Assembly: GCA_022785155.1 (NCBI GenBank) | Contig: JALFRH010000248.1 | Location: 1 to 14,057, forward strand | From: Spirochaetales bacterium | GTDB taxonomy: Bacteria > Spirochaetota > Spirochaetia > Sphaerochaetales > Sphaerochaetaceae | DNA: 14,057 nucleotides | Direction of reading: 5' to 3' | In this document: positions 6,011-13,233 of the stretch, in pieces | Numbering within the stretch: position 1 is the first letter of the stretch | Layout of the letters: every line of letters begins with the position of its first letter | The notes under the pieces: model-generated | The model's database searches: none | The model's input: only the letters and a program-made list of their open reading frames with translations | Told to the model about the DNA's origin: nothing | Made by a program: the position numbers and the translations under genes

Positions 6011-8098
6011 TCAAACATAGAAAAGCATGTCGCTGTAAGTCGGTAGCGGCCAATAGTCCTTGGCGACTATAAGCTCCAAGTTATCGGCGAAATGCCTTAC
6101 ATCATCCATTCTCGGCAATACCTCTTCCCTATAGTAGTGGGACTGGAGGGAACCGGAGAGTCTCTCCGCTTCATTTATCATTTCACCAAGAACGTTGGTT
6201 GCACCATAGAGCTCATTGGTAAGAGTGATTACTTTTCTGAGAATATCTTCATCGGCCCCTGGCGCCACCATACTGATGGCAGCCTTCATCTGATTGATGC
6301 CTGTCGCAAGATCAGAGGCATACTTGGATGCTGCAGGAATGATTCTCTTTACAGCGATATCCAGCATTGTCAAAGCTTCGATGTGGATGGTCTTGGAATA
6401 CTCCTCATGGTGGATCTCACACCTACTCTCTATTTCTTTGGAAGTATAGATGCCGAACTCTGCAAAGAGTGCGATATTCTTTGGAGCAGTATACTGATCG
6501 AAGGCATCCGGAGCTGACTGGAGGTTCAAGAGACCTCTCTCTTCAGCTTCCTCAACCCAGGATGGAGAATAAGCGTTGCCATTGAATACGATTCTGCTAT
6601 GAGCCTTATAGTTCTCTGCAATAAGTTCCGTTACAGCCTTTCCAAAGTCCTTGGCATCCTTCAAGGCGTTGTAGAACTCCTTAAGAGCCTTTGCGACAAT
6701 AGTATTCAGCGCTACGTTTGGACCAGACATGGAGAAAGAAGAACCAGGCATTCTGAACTCGAACTTGTTTCCTGTGAAAGCCATAGGACTTGTTCTGTTT
6801 CTATCTGTAGTGTCCTTTGGGATATCTGGAAGGACATGGACTCCAAGGCCCATATTATCCTTCTTCCTTCCCTTGGAAGCCTTACCTGAAGCAATAGCTT
6901 CCAGTATCTCAGTCAAATCATCTCCAAGGAACATGGAGACAATTGCAGGAGGAGCTTCGTTGGCTCCAAGTCTATGGTCGTTGCCTGCACTTGCCACGGA
7001 GATTCTCAATAGATCCTGATACTCGTCCACTGCCTTGATTACAGCTGAAAGGAAAAGCAGGAACTGCAGGTTATCCTTTGGATTGTCACCAGGCTCAAGA
7101 AGGTTTACTCCGGTATCTGTGGAAATGGACCAGTTATTATGCTTACCGCTTCCGTTTACACCTTCAAAGGGCTTTTCATGAAGAATGCAGGCAAAACCAT
7201 GCTTAGGTGCAATCTTCTTCATAAGCTCCATCATTATCTGGTTATGGTCTACAGCTACATTGGATACTGAGAATACAGGAGCCAATTCATGCTGGCATGG
7301 AGCGACTTCGTTGTGGCTTGTCTTTGCAGGAATTCCCAATTTCCACAACTCCTTGTCCAAGTCCGCCATAAACTCAGCCACCCTTGTTCTGAGAGCTCCG
7401 AAGTAGTGGTCGTCCTTCTCCTGGCCCTTGGGGCTTCTTGCGCCGAAGAGGGTGCGTCCTGTAAGCCTGAGATCCTTTCTCTTTTTGAAGTCTTCTTCGT
7501 CGATCAGGAAATATTCCTGCTCTGCACCCACTGTTGTTATGACCCTCTTTACATCTGTCTTGCCAAAAAGGGAGAGGATCTTAACAGCTTCTTCGCTGAT
7601 GGCTTCCATACTTCTTAACAGAGGAGTCTTTTTATCCAGGACCTCACCTGAGTAGGAACAGAAGGCTGTAGGAATACAGAGGGTATCTTCCTTGATGAAT
7701 GCATAACTTGTAGGATCCCAAGCTGTATAGCCACGGGCCTCGAAGGTAGCCCTCAATCCCCCTGACGGGAAGGATGAAGCATCAGGCTCTCCCTTTATAA
7801 GTTCTTTGCCGCTGAAATCGAGAATGACCTTTCCCCCTTCCAATGGAGTAATAAAGGCATCGTGCTTCTCTGCCGTCATGCCTGTAAGAGGCTGGAACCA
7901 ATGAGTGAAATGAGTGGCACCCTTCTCTATAGCCCAGTTCTTCATTGCATTGGCGACACTATTTGCAACATTAAGGTCCAGGTCCTTACCTTCCCTTATG
8001 GTTTCTTTAAGTGCTTTATAGACATCCTTAGGTAGTCTTTCCCTCATGGCCTCATCATTAAAGACCATGGATCCGAAATAAGATGCAACAGTTTCCAT
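6011..8098 (-). CDS. glnN: glutamine synthetase type III
   Basis: The enzyme condenses glutamate, ammonia and ATP into glutamine, the entry point of nitrogen. The 695-residue length is that of the GSIII class (about 700), much longer than GlnA types I and II. Class features are the N-terminal GSIII domain (about residues 1-230, with ATHFTHWFQPLTG, KHDAFI and FPSGGLRATFEARGYTAWDP), the catalytic barrel with EQEYFLID, NEVAPCQHELAP, NGSGKHNNWS and GNDHRLGANEAPPAIVS, and an alpha-helical C-terminal tail. The His- and Glu-rich active-site elements are intact. ATG 8098 has GGAGG 6 nt upstream. It is transcribed alone, divergent from pyrG, whose product uses glutamine. Type III enzymes occur in Bacteroidota, spirochaetes, some cyanobacteria and Clostridia. 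Confidence 0.97.
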   Translation of the reverse strand: METVASYFGSMVFNDEAMRERLPKDVYKALKETIREGKDLDLNVANSVANAMKNWAIEKGATHFTHWFQPLTGMTAEKHDAFITPLEGGKVILDFSGKELIKGEPDASSFPSGGLRATFEARGYTAWDPTSYAFIKEDTLCIPTAFCSYSGEVLDKKTPLLRSMEAISEEAVKILSLFGKTDVKRVITTVGAEQEYFLIDEEDFKKRKDLRLTGRTLFGARSPKGQEKDDHYFGALRTRVAEFMADLDKELWKLGIPAKTSHNEVAPCQHELAPVFSVSNVAVDHNQIMMELMKKIAPKHGFACILHEKPFEGVNGSGKHNNWSISTDTGVNLLEPGDNPKDNLQFLLFLSAVIKAVDEYQDLLRISVASAGNDHRLGANEAPPAIVSMFLGDDLTEILEAIASGKASKGRKKDNMGLGVHVLPDIPKDTTDRNRTSPMAFTGNKFEFRMPGSSFSMSGPNVALNTIVAKALKEFYNALKDAKDFGKAVTELIAENYKAHSRIVFNGNAYSPSWVEEAEERGLLNLQSAPDAFDQYTAPKNIALFAEFGIYTSKEIESRCEIHHEEYSKTIHIEALTMLDIAVKRIIPAASKYASDLATGINQMKAAISMVAPGADEDILRKVITLTNELYGATNVLGEMINEAERLSGSLQSHYYREEVLPRMDDVRHFADNLELIVAKDYWPLPTYSDMLFYV

Positions 8099-8126
8099 AT
8101 CTCGCCTCCGTCACATATTGCACTTC

Positions 8127-8154
8127 TTATTACAGAAAAGAAAAATGATGTCAA
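8127..8154 (-). promoter_or_regulatory. promoter of glnN
   Basis: On the minus strand, a perfect TTGACA (8154-8149), a 16-base spacer and TAATAA (8132-8127) lie just upstream of the glnN ribosome site. The leader would be roughly 20-25 nt. No sigma-54 GG-N10-GC element was seen. Confidence 0.7.
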
Positions 8155-8188
8155 CTGTATAGAGCTTATCTTAAGGTTCTCTTTGCTA

Positions 8189-8208
8189 TTTGTTTTCTCA
8201 CAAACAAA
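8189..8208. promoter_or_regulatory. AT-rich inverted repeat upstream of the glnN promoter
   Basis: TTTGTTT (8189-8195) and AAACAAA (8202-8208) form a perfect 7-bp inverted repeat around TCTCAC, about 35 bp upstream of the glnN -35. It could be a nitrogen-regulator site, but low complexity makes chance likely. The rest of 8209-8332 is AT-rich with no gene. Confidence 0.25.
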
Positions 8209-8332
8209 AAATAAAGAGAGAAATAAAGGTATCCCCTATTCCTCATCTCTTCTTACAAATCTTTCACCTTAATTCATCTCCAAAGATTGAATTAAAAATT
8301 ATGTTTTTTTCAAAAAATCCCTTTCCACTCCA

Positions 8333-8395
8333 TTGACAATATACCCCTGTTTTTTTCATCATCTATCCATATTTTTTTTGGATTTTGATTATGAT
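8333..8395 (+). promoter_or_regulatory. promoter candidates for the pyrG leader
   Basis: A perfect TTGACA lies at 8333-8338 but has only a weak partner (CATCAT, 8357-8362, 18-bp spacing). A good -10 (TATGAT, 8390-8395) lacks a good -35. If TATGAT is used, RNA starts near 8402-8405, within a TGTGGG sequence, just ahead of the structured leader. The sequence alone does not settle which is used. Confidence 0.35.
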
Positions 8396-8419
8396 TAGAG
8401 CTGTGGGAAAGATTAGAAA

Positions 8420-8482
8420 GTCCTCTTTGGGAGAGCAGTTTTGCCCTCAGGAGGAGACTCACACTCTCAGCGCAAAGGAGAC
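8420..8482 (+). promoter_or_regulatory. glycine-riboswitch-like leader of pyrG
   Basis: GTCCTCTTT (8420-8428) can pair with AAAGGAGAC (8474-8482), eight of nine positions pairing including one G-U. Inside it GAGAG (8431-8435) pairs with CTCTC (8464-8468). The strands GGGAGAGC and ACTCTCAG-CGCAAAGGA match the conserved P1/P2 borders of glycine riboswitch aptamers (GGAGAGC ... ACTCTCAGG-AAAAGGAC). Between them CCTCAGGAG (8445-8453) only loosely matches the CCGAAGGAGCAA core, and one internal hairpin is missing. The 3' strand of the outer helix is also the 5' strand of the pyrG terminator, so ligand binding would prevent termination (an ON switch). A ligand-sensing leader is likely; glycine as ligand is uncertain because the core is degenerate. 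Confidence 0.45.
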
Positions 8483-8509
8483 ACCTATCCAAGGTGTCTC
8501 AATTTTTTT
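8478..8509 (+). terminator. attenuator (intrinsic terminator) just before pyrG
   Basis: GAGACACCT (8478-8486) and AGGTGTCTC (8492-8500) form a perfect 9-bp stem with a 5-nt loop, followed by AA and seven T. It ends immediately before the pyrG ribosome site GGAGGG (8510-8515), so it must be conditionally avoided for pyrG to be expressed. Confidence 0.87.
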
Positions 8510-8520
8510 GGAGGGAATAC

Positions 8521-10122
8521 ATGGCTAAACACATCTTTGTTACAGGAGGAGTAGTCTCAGGACTGGGAAAAGGTATTACGGCAGCCAGTTTAGGGCGCCT
8601 ATTGAAGGCAAGGGGCTTTAAAGTCGCATCACAGAAGCTGGACCCATATATGAACGTCGACCCAGGTACCATGTCACCATTGCAACATGGTGAGGTATTT
8701 GTAACAAACGATGGAGCTGAAACAGACCTGGACCTAGGCCACTATGAGAGATTTATAGATGAAGACCTATCCAAGTTCTCCAACCTTACCAGCGGTAAAG
8801 TATATTGGAATGTATTGCAGAAGGAGAGAAACGGCGAATACCTTGGACGTACTGTCCAGATCATTCCTCATGTCACGGATGAAATAAAAAACTTCATCTA
8901 TTCCTGCGGCGAAACCAGTGGTGCAGATATTGTAATAACTGAAATCGGAGGAACCACAGGAGACATCGAGTCCCAGCCATTCTTGGAGGCCATCAGACAG
9001 ATAGGACACGAAGTGGGGCCTCAGAACTGTCTCTTCATACACGTGGTTCTGGTTCCATATCTTTATGCTTCAGGGGAGCATAAATCAAAGCCTGCACAGC
9101 ACTCCGTAAAGGAGTTGATGAACACAGGTATCTTCCCTGATGTCATAGTCATGAGAAGCGATGAACCTATAGAGGAGTCTATAAAGGAGAAGATCTCCCT
9201 TTTCTGCAACGTAAAGAGGGAGTGCGTCATTGAGAACAAAACCGTCCCTGTCCTTTATGAAGCCCCGCTAATGCTTCACCAAGAGGGACTTGATGAGGTT
9301 GCCGTGAAGATTCTCGGTCTCCCTGATAGACCTATAGACCTTTCGGAATGGTCAGAAATGATAGATAGAATCCACTCCTCCGACAGAAAGGTCACCATCG
9401 CAATGGTAGGAAAGTATATGGAGCTTCACGATGCCTATCTATCGGTAATGGAAGCATTGAAGCATGCCTCCTGGCAGGAAGGAGCCACTGTCAACATCAA
9501 GTGGGTTGACAGTGAGACTGTGACCAAGGACAGCGAGGAGGAGATCTTTTCGGACGTAGATGGAATCCTGGTTCCCGGGGGCTTTGGATACAGAGGTGTG
9601 GAAGGTAAAATCGAAGCTGTAAGATGGGCAAGGGTAAACAACATACCATTCTTGGGAATCTGCCTCGGAATGCAGGTGGCTGTAATAGAGTTTGCAAGAA
9701 ATGTCATTGGCCTGAAGGAAGCCAACTCCTCCGAGTTCCTTCCTGAGGGAAAAGAAAGTGTCATCGATATAATGCCTGACCAGAGGGGAGTAAGAAAGGG
9801 AGGCACCATGAGACTGGGTGCATATCCATGTAAGACAAAGGAAAGCTCCCTTTTGAGAAAACTCTATGGAGAAGAGATGATCAGTGAGCGCCATAGACAT
9901 AGATATGAATTCAACAACGACTTCAGAACCCTTTTTGAGAAGTTTGGTATGGTTCTCTCTGGAACCAGCCCTGATGACAAACTGGTGGAGGCAGTAGAGA
10001 TTCCATCCCATCCATTCTTTATTGCAGTCCAATTCCATCCGGAATTCAAATCAAGGCCTCAGAGACCTCATCCATGTTTCTCCGGCCTTATCAAGGCAAG
10101 CTTGGAAAGAAGAGAAAAATAA
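8521..10122 (+). CDS. pyrG: CTP synthase
   Basis: PyrG makes CTP from UTP using ATP and glutamine-derived ammonia, the last step of pyrimidine nucleotide synthesis. The 533-residue protein has both domains. The N-terminal synthetase domain (about 1-270) has the P-loop GGVVSGLGKGI, KLDPYMNVDPGTMSPLQHGE and ETDLDLGHYERF. The C-terminal class I glutamine amidotransferase (about 290-533) has the nucleophile Cys381 in GICLGMQ, RHRYEFN, and the His506/Glu508 pair in FHPEFKSRP. ATG 8521 follows GGAGGG by 5 nt and gives the conserved MAKHIFVTGGV start; an in-frame start at 8494 lies inside the attenuator stem. Expression appears controlled by the attenuator immediately upstream. The gene is monocistronic with a terminator right behind it. 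Confidence 0.98.
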   Translation: MAKHIFVTGGVVSGLGKGITAASLGRLLKARGFKVASQKLDPYMNVDPGTMSPLQHGEVFVTNDGAETDLDLGHYERFIDEDLSKFSNLTSGKVYWNVLQKERNGEYLGRTVQIIPHVTDEIKNFIYSCGETSGADIVITEIGGTTGDIESQPFLEAIRQIGHEVGPQNCLFIHVVLVPYLYASGEHKSKPAQHSVKELMNTGIFPDVIVMRSDEPIEESIKEKISLFCNVKRECVIENKTVPVLYEAPLMLHQEGLDEVAVKILGLPDRPIDLSEWSEMIDRIHSSDRKVTIAMVGKYMELHDAYLSVMEALKHASWQEGATVNIKWVDSETVTKDSEEEIFSDVDGILVPGGFGYRGVEGKIEAVRWARVNNIPFLGICLGMQVAVIEFARNVIGLKEANSSEFLPEGKESVIDIMPDQRGVRKGGTMRLGAYPCKTKESSLLRKLYGEEMISERHRHRYEFNNDFRTLFEKFGMVLSGTSPDDKLVEAVEIPSHPFFIAVQFHPEFKSRPQRPHPCFSGLIKASLERREK

Positions 10123-10130
10123 AAACTTGT

Positions 10131-10160
10131 GAGCCATTCGAAAGAGTGGCTCTAATTTTT
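10131..10160 (+). terminator. intrinsic terminator after pyrG
   Basis: GAGCCATTC (10131-10139) and GAGTGGCTC (10144-10152) form a 9-bp stem with one T-G wobble, capped by a GAAA tetraloop and followed by TAATTTTT. It begins 8 bases after the pyrG stop. Confidence 0.9.
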
Positions 10161-10340
10161 CATACATGCACGTACCTTTACATACCTTTATGCAACCTAA
10201 CCTATTCCTGTCTTTATTTCTTTTAAATACAAAGAATTACAATAGATGTTGGCATTCTTATGTTTCAAAGTGCCGCAATCTTTATATATACTTACGACTG
10301 GCTTCAGTCTTCAATCAAATGATCATTGACGCCTTCATCC
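10161..10340 (+). other. gene-free stretch, probably decayed 5' part of the following remnant
   Basis: No intact gene is readable. TACCTTTA occurs twice, 10 bp apart (10173-10180 and 10183-10190). From about 10245 one frame reads DVGILMF...TYDWLQSSIK before a stop and stays in phase with DRYDISLF in the next feature. It may therefore be further degraded sequence of the same gene. Confidence 0.35.
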
Positions 10341-10572
10341 GACAGGTATGATATTTCTCTTTTCCTGGAGAAAAAGATACCCGGGGATTATAATGGAGCT
10401 TAAATGATAAAAAGAAATGGTTGGAAAAACAGATAGACAATCTTAAAGATAAGGCCCTGTCTCAGATTATCTCATCCGGTCTGATAGAGAGATGAAAGAA
10501 GACGGCGTGGATGCCATCATTTTGTTTGGTATCGCTTTTTCCGGTAAGGAGGTGATAGTCAAAAACAGATAG
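10341..10572 (+). pseudogene. remnant of an AAA-ATPase-like/PD-(D/E)XK nuclease-domain protein (DUF1703 type)
   Basis: Four short peptides in shifting frames line up in the order of the C-terminal PD-(D/E)XK (PDDEXK_9) domain of the AAA-ATPase-like/DUF1703 family. They are DRYDISLF (frame from 10341), KRYPGIIMELK (10372-10404), KKKWLEKQIDNLKDKALSQI with SSGLIER (about 10409-10492), and MKEDGVDAIILFGIAFSGKEV ending in a natural stop (10492-10572). The signatures are the GRYDI-like segment, the (I/V)IxE(F/L)K nuclease core, the 'AL.QI' helix and the 'GIAFSGK.V' strand. At least three frameshifts break it and the N-terminal ATPase part is absent, so it is non-functional. Intact relatives are multi-copy accessory proteins in gut Bacteroidota, spirochaetes and Clostridia. 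The family assignment comes from remembered motifs. Confidence 0.68.
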
Positions 10573-10675
10573 AATATCTACGGGATAAAAATGAAGATGA
10601 AGACCGTAAGCCCCTGATTCAATAGAATCCAGGTCTTAGTCATGAATAACCTTGGAATATCAGCCAAAGACTATT
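10573..10675. other. gene-free stretch with a weak hairpin at the operon's 3' end
   Basis: The only structure seen is CCTGATTC-AATA-GAATCCAGG (10613-10633), a stem with one bulged base. On the minus strand it lies about 45 bases past the stop of the glycosidase-like gene and could end that operon, but neither side has a T-run. Plus-strand bases up to about 10625 may be a tail of the remnant upstream. Confidence 0.25.
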
Positions 10676-11662
10676 CTACGCTTGGATTGTAGGTTTGGAA
10701 TCTGTTCCCAATAAGAGTCCCAAAGACTCTTTTACAAACTTCTTTCCAAATTTCTCCACATAACCATTGGCAGAGTAATAACAATACCAAGTGTTTTCTC
10801 CGTCTTTATATCTCACATCTACACTTGTTATATATCTACTTGCCCACCCTTCTTCCGCCGTCTTCTGTATGACCTTCTCCGTCTTCCACGCCTTTCCATC
10901 CAAGGAGGTGAGGAGAAGGACACTGGAGACGGACCTGTTCTTTTCCCTGTCGTAGGAATAAGCGCATTCAAAGGCTGCCAGCCCGTCGGAACATGGGACG
11001 ATGCGTACAGATCCCACAGCCAGGTTTCTATACTCCGAATCGGGTTCTATCTCCAACAGAGGTTCAGGATTCACCCTCCACTCTTTATCAAGATAATCCG
11101 ACTCTGCATACATAAGCCTTGCAGTAGTCTTCTGTCTTGTATCATACATGCGGGTTTCACCTGCACCGAAATAGAGACGATATCTTCCTTCCCATTCAAT
11201 AAGCTGTGGCCTTGATACTCTTACAGGCCCATCTTTGTATTGGGCTCTCTTTATTTTGGTTGAGTCCAATACAAGCTTAGGCTTGGACCAAAGCATAAGG
11301 TCGTTGGATGATATGACCATAATTCTGGAAGCAGATATGGAATCTTCGCTTTTTGAGGAGAAATTGGTCCTGTCATGTATCTCATAGAAGAGCCAGTAGG
11401 TGCCTCCTTCACGGAAAATGAAAGGAGAATGGGCACGCCAGGTGACAAGATGCTCCCTTCTCCACTCCAGACCCGACGTGGAGGTAAAGTGCTCCAAGCC
11501 AATCCAAGTATGGGCAAACATATGCCAAAGACCATCGGGAGACTCTTCTGGAAGAAGATATGCCGGGTCACAAAGCTTCAAAGCACCTCTTGTGGCGATG
11601 GGCTCGTCATTGAAAGCATACCAATAAGCTTCTGTAATCTTGGACAGTGGCTGATATCGCAT
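10676..11662 (-). CDS. glycosidase-like five-bladed beta-propeller protein (GH43/GH32-type fold)
   Basis: The 328-residue protein shows repeated beta-blade signatures typical of the GH43/GH32/GH117/GH130 propeller superfamily: CDPAYLLPEESPDGLWHMFAH (Asp32 region), FIFREGGTYWLFYE, ASRIMVISSNDLMLWSKP, VSRPQLIEWEGRYRLYFGAGE, LMYAESDYLDKEWRV and TSVDVRYKDGENTWYCYYSANG. Such proteins cut or phosphorolyse alpha- or beta-linked arabinosides, xylosides, fructosides or mannosides. No signal peptide is visible, so it would act in the cytoplasm. I cannot place it in one GH family nor name the catalytic acid with confidence. It is the last gene of the operon, 6 bases after the small membrane protein gene, with AAAAGGAAA as a distant ribosome site. 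Its link to lspA and nif3 is unexplained. Confidence 0.7.
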   Translation of the reverse strand: MRYQPLSKITEAYWYAFNDEPIATRGALKLCDPAYLLPEESPDGLWHMFAHTWIGLEHFTSTSGLEWRREHLVTWRAHSPFIFREGGTYWLFYEIHDRTNFSSKSEDSISASRIMVISSNDLMLWSKPKLVLDSTKIKRAQYKDGPVRVSRPQLIEWEGRYRLYFGAGETRMYDTRQKTTARLMYAESDYLDKEWRVNPEPLLEIEPDSEYRNLAVGSVRIVPCSDGLAAFECAYSYDREKNRSVSSVLLLTSLDGKAWKTEKVIQKTAEEGWASRYITSVDVRYKDGENTWYCYYSANGYVEKFGKKFVKESLGLLLGTDSKPTIQA

Positions 11663-11668
11663 TACTCT

Positions 11669-11935
11669 TTATTTCCTTTTCTCAAATGCCTCGTTGAGAT
11701 TCCACTTGTTTACAGCCCACTTCATTACCTTATTATATATAATGAAGGAAAGAACGAAAGAAAGCACAATGACGACAAATGGCACATAGATAACAACAGT
11801 ATCAGGAACGGCGAGGGCATTGCAGATAAGAGATGCAATCACCATGAAGATAACGAAAAATCCTAATACAAGAGCTAGATTGAAGAGTGTTGCGAGGAGC
11901 ATAAACACCCATTTGTTCATCTTCTTTTCAGCCAT
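11669..11935 (-). CDS. small two-helix membrane protein of unknown function
   Basis: This 88-residue protein has a Lys-rich N-terminus (MAEKKMNK), a long hydrophobic helix at about residues 9-40, a second at about 44-68, and a basic C-terminal tail (MKWAVNKWNLNEAFEKRK). Both ends being positively charged suggests a hairpin with both termini in the cytoplasm. GGAGG, inside the end of lspA, lies 9 nt before the ATG, and the gene begins 5 bases after lspA stops, so the two are co-translated. I do not recognise a named family. Position next to lspA suggests a membrane or envelope role, but that is only context. Confidence 0.76.
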   Translation of the reverse strand: MAEKKMNKWVFMLLATLFNLALVLGFFVIFMVIASLICNALAVPDTVVIYVPFVVIVLSFVLSFIIYNKVMKWAVNKWNLNEAFEKRK

Positions 11936-11940
11936 ATAAA

Positions 11941-12477
11941 CTATGCCTCCGTTTTCTTTTTATTCTTCACGTCGTCGATTATCAGGGTAATAAGAAGAAG
12001 TATTACAGATACGACGACGCATCCGTCCCCTACGTTCCAAGTAGGGAAACGTTCAAAACCTAAGAAGCCATAGAAGTTCACGCTTATCCAGTCTACAACC
12101 CTTAGATTTCTGAATATTCTATCAATTAGATTCCCCATACCTCCGCCAAGGATACCTGCAAGGCACCATCTCTGGAAAGTGGAAATCTCTTTGTCGAATT
12201 TATGAGAGTATACACCCCAGGTAAGCAATACCATAAGAGCAAGTGGTAATCCGATGAAGAAAATATACTTTACGGCCAAAGGAAGCCCGTCACCCATACT
12301 AAAGGCGACAGCTGTATTTCTTACGTGTACTATCCACAAAAAGTCATTTAAGAATGAATAGCCTACACTTCCCTCCGGTATATTTTTTACTATCCATGTC
12401 TTCGTCACCTGATCCAGGACGATGATCAGAAGGGAGAGGATAAAAGGAAGTAATCTTTTTGCGTCATCTTTCTTCAT
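11941..12477 (-). CDS. lspA: lipoprotein signal peptidase II
   Basis: LspA removes the signal peptide of prolipoproteins just before the lipid-modified Cys, at the cytoplasmic membrane. The 178-residue protein has the expected four hydrophobic helices and conserved boxes: LDQVTKTWI (residues 21-29), NTAVAFS (54-60), GGGMGNLIDRI (111-121), RVVDWI with catalytic Asp129, and WNVGDG with catalytic Asp151. Two consensus positions differ: NTAVAFS where NTGAAFS is usual, and NVGD in place of NVAD. The catalytic dyad is intact, so activity is expected. It overlaps the upstream nif3-like gene by 4 bases (ATGA), implying translational coupling. It belongs to the minus-strand operon that continues with a small membrane protein and a glycosidase-like protein. 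Confidence 0.97.
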   Translation of the reverse strand: MKKDDAKRLLPFILSLLIIVLDQVTKTWIVKNIPEGSVGYSFLNDFLWIVHVRNTAVAFSMGDGLPLAVKYIFFIGLPLALMVLLTWGVYSHKFDKEISTFQRWCLAGILGGGMGNLIDRIFRNLRVVDWISVNFYGFLGFERFPTWNVGDGCVVVSVILLLITLIIDDVKNKKKTEA

Positions 12478-13226
12478 AACCCTGTATCCTCTTCAATGAA
12501 CATGGACTCTATGCCAAGGGACTTAGCCATTTCCATCAAGGCCTTTACTCCGAAGGTTTCGGTTCTATAGTGGCCTCCTGCAAGAACTGAAAGCCCCGCT
12601 TCATATGCCTTCCAATATACGTCGTGTTTAATTTCCCCTGTTATTAGGAGTTCCGCCTTTCTCTCGATGGCCTCTTCTATTTCTCCGGAGCCTGATCCTG
12701 ACACCACAGCTATGGAAGAGAAAGTTTCCTTGTTTTTTGGGTTGATTATCCTGACTCTATTCCAATCAAAAGAAAGGATGTCTGAAATATCCCTAAGAGT
12801 CCTACCCTCTTCCAACTCTCCCATGACTCCGATTTCTTTTCCCTTCCAGAGTCCGAAGCCCACTCTATTCTTGAGATTCAAGGCATCGGCAATTACAGCG
12901 TTGTTACCATATTTTTCGTCGGCATCAAGAGGAATATGCACCCCATAAAGCATCAAGCCTCCCTTGATGGCCTCTGCTACTCTCTTGTAGTGGTCTCCTG
13001 TGATGGTTTCACACTGACCCCAGAAAATACCATGGTGGACCACAAGTATATCTGCATTCCATTCTACTGCCCTTTGAATTGCTGAAAGAGAAGCATCTAC
13101 AGCAAATGCAGCCCTCTTAATCTCTCTATCTTCAGCATCAATCTGGACGCCATTAAGAGATATATCCTGATAGTCGGAGATATTAAGTGTATCAAAGAGT
13201 AAGGATGAATATTCTTTCAGAGTCAT
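12474..13226 (-). CDS. Nif3-like dinuclear metal-centre protein (YbgI type)
   Basis: This 250-residue protein is of the short YbgI type, without the extra domain found in many Bacillota homologues. Metal-site motifs are complete: VVHHG (His64, His65), YGVHIPLDAD (His97, Asp101), GEIKHD (His201) and GGHYRTE (His219, Glu223). The family forms toroidal hexamers with a two-metal centre in each subunit. It is often annotated as GTP cyclohydrolase I type 2, but its true function is unsettled. I chose ATG 13226, giving MTLKEYSS, which matches the family start. An in-frame ATG at 13235 overlaps the TATAAT of the promoter. Neither has a ribosome site, so the mRNA may be leaderless. It is the first gene of the operon with lspA. 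Confidence 0.93.
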   Translation of the reverse strand: MTLKEYSSLLFDTLNISDYQDISLNGVQIDAEDREIKRAAFAVDASLSAIQRAVEWNADILVVHHGIFWGQCETITGDHYKRVAEAIKGGLMLYGVHIPLDADEKYGNNAVIADALNLKNRVGFGLWKGKEIGVMGELEEGRTLRDISDILSFDWNRVRIINPKNKETFSSIAVVSGSGSGEIEEAIERKAELLITGEIKHDVYWKAYEAGLSVLAGGHYRTETFGVKALMEMAKSLGIESMFIEEDTGL

Positions 13227-13233
13227 AAAAACC

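Noticed and set aside
8402..8408. GGG near the likely pyrG transcription start, as in the Bacillus reiterative-G control of pyrG
   Set aside because: The start is followed by A rather than C, and the terminator's 5' strand is not C/U-rich, so poly-G could not pair with it.
10171..10190. TACCTTTA repeated with 10-bp period, as a possible operator or the edge of a repeat array
   Set aside because: Only two copies, AT-rich, no third unit and no adjacent regulator; not a CRISPR or iteron array.
10166..10351. 61-residue open frame in the pyrG downstream region
   Set aside because: Low-complexity composition, no ribosome site, and better explained as part of a decayed gene region.
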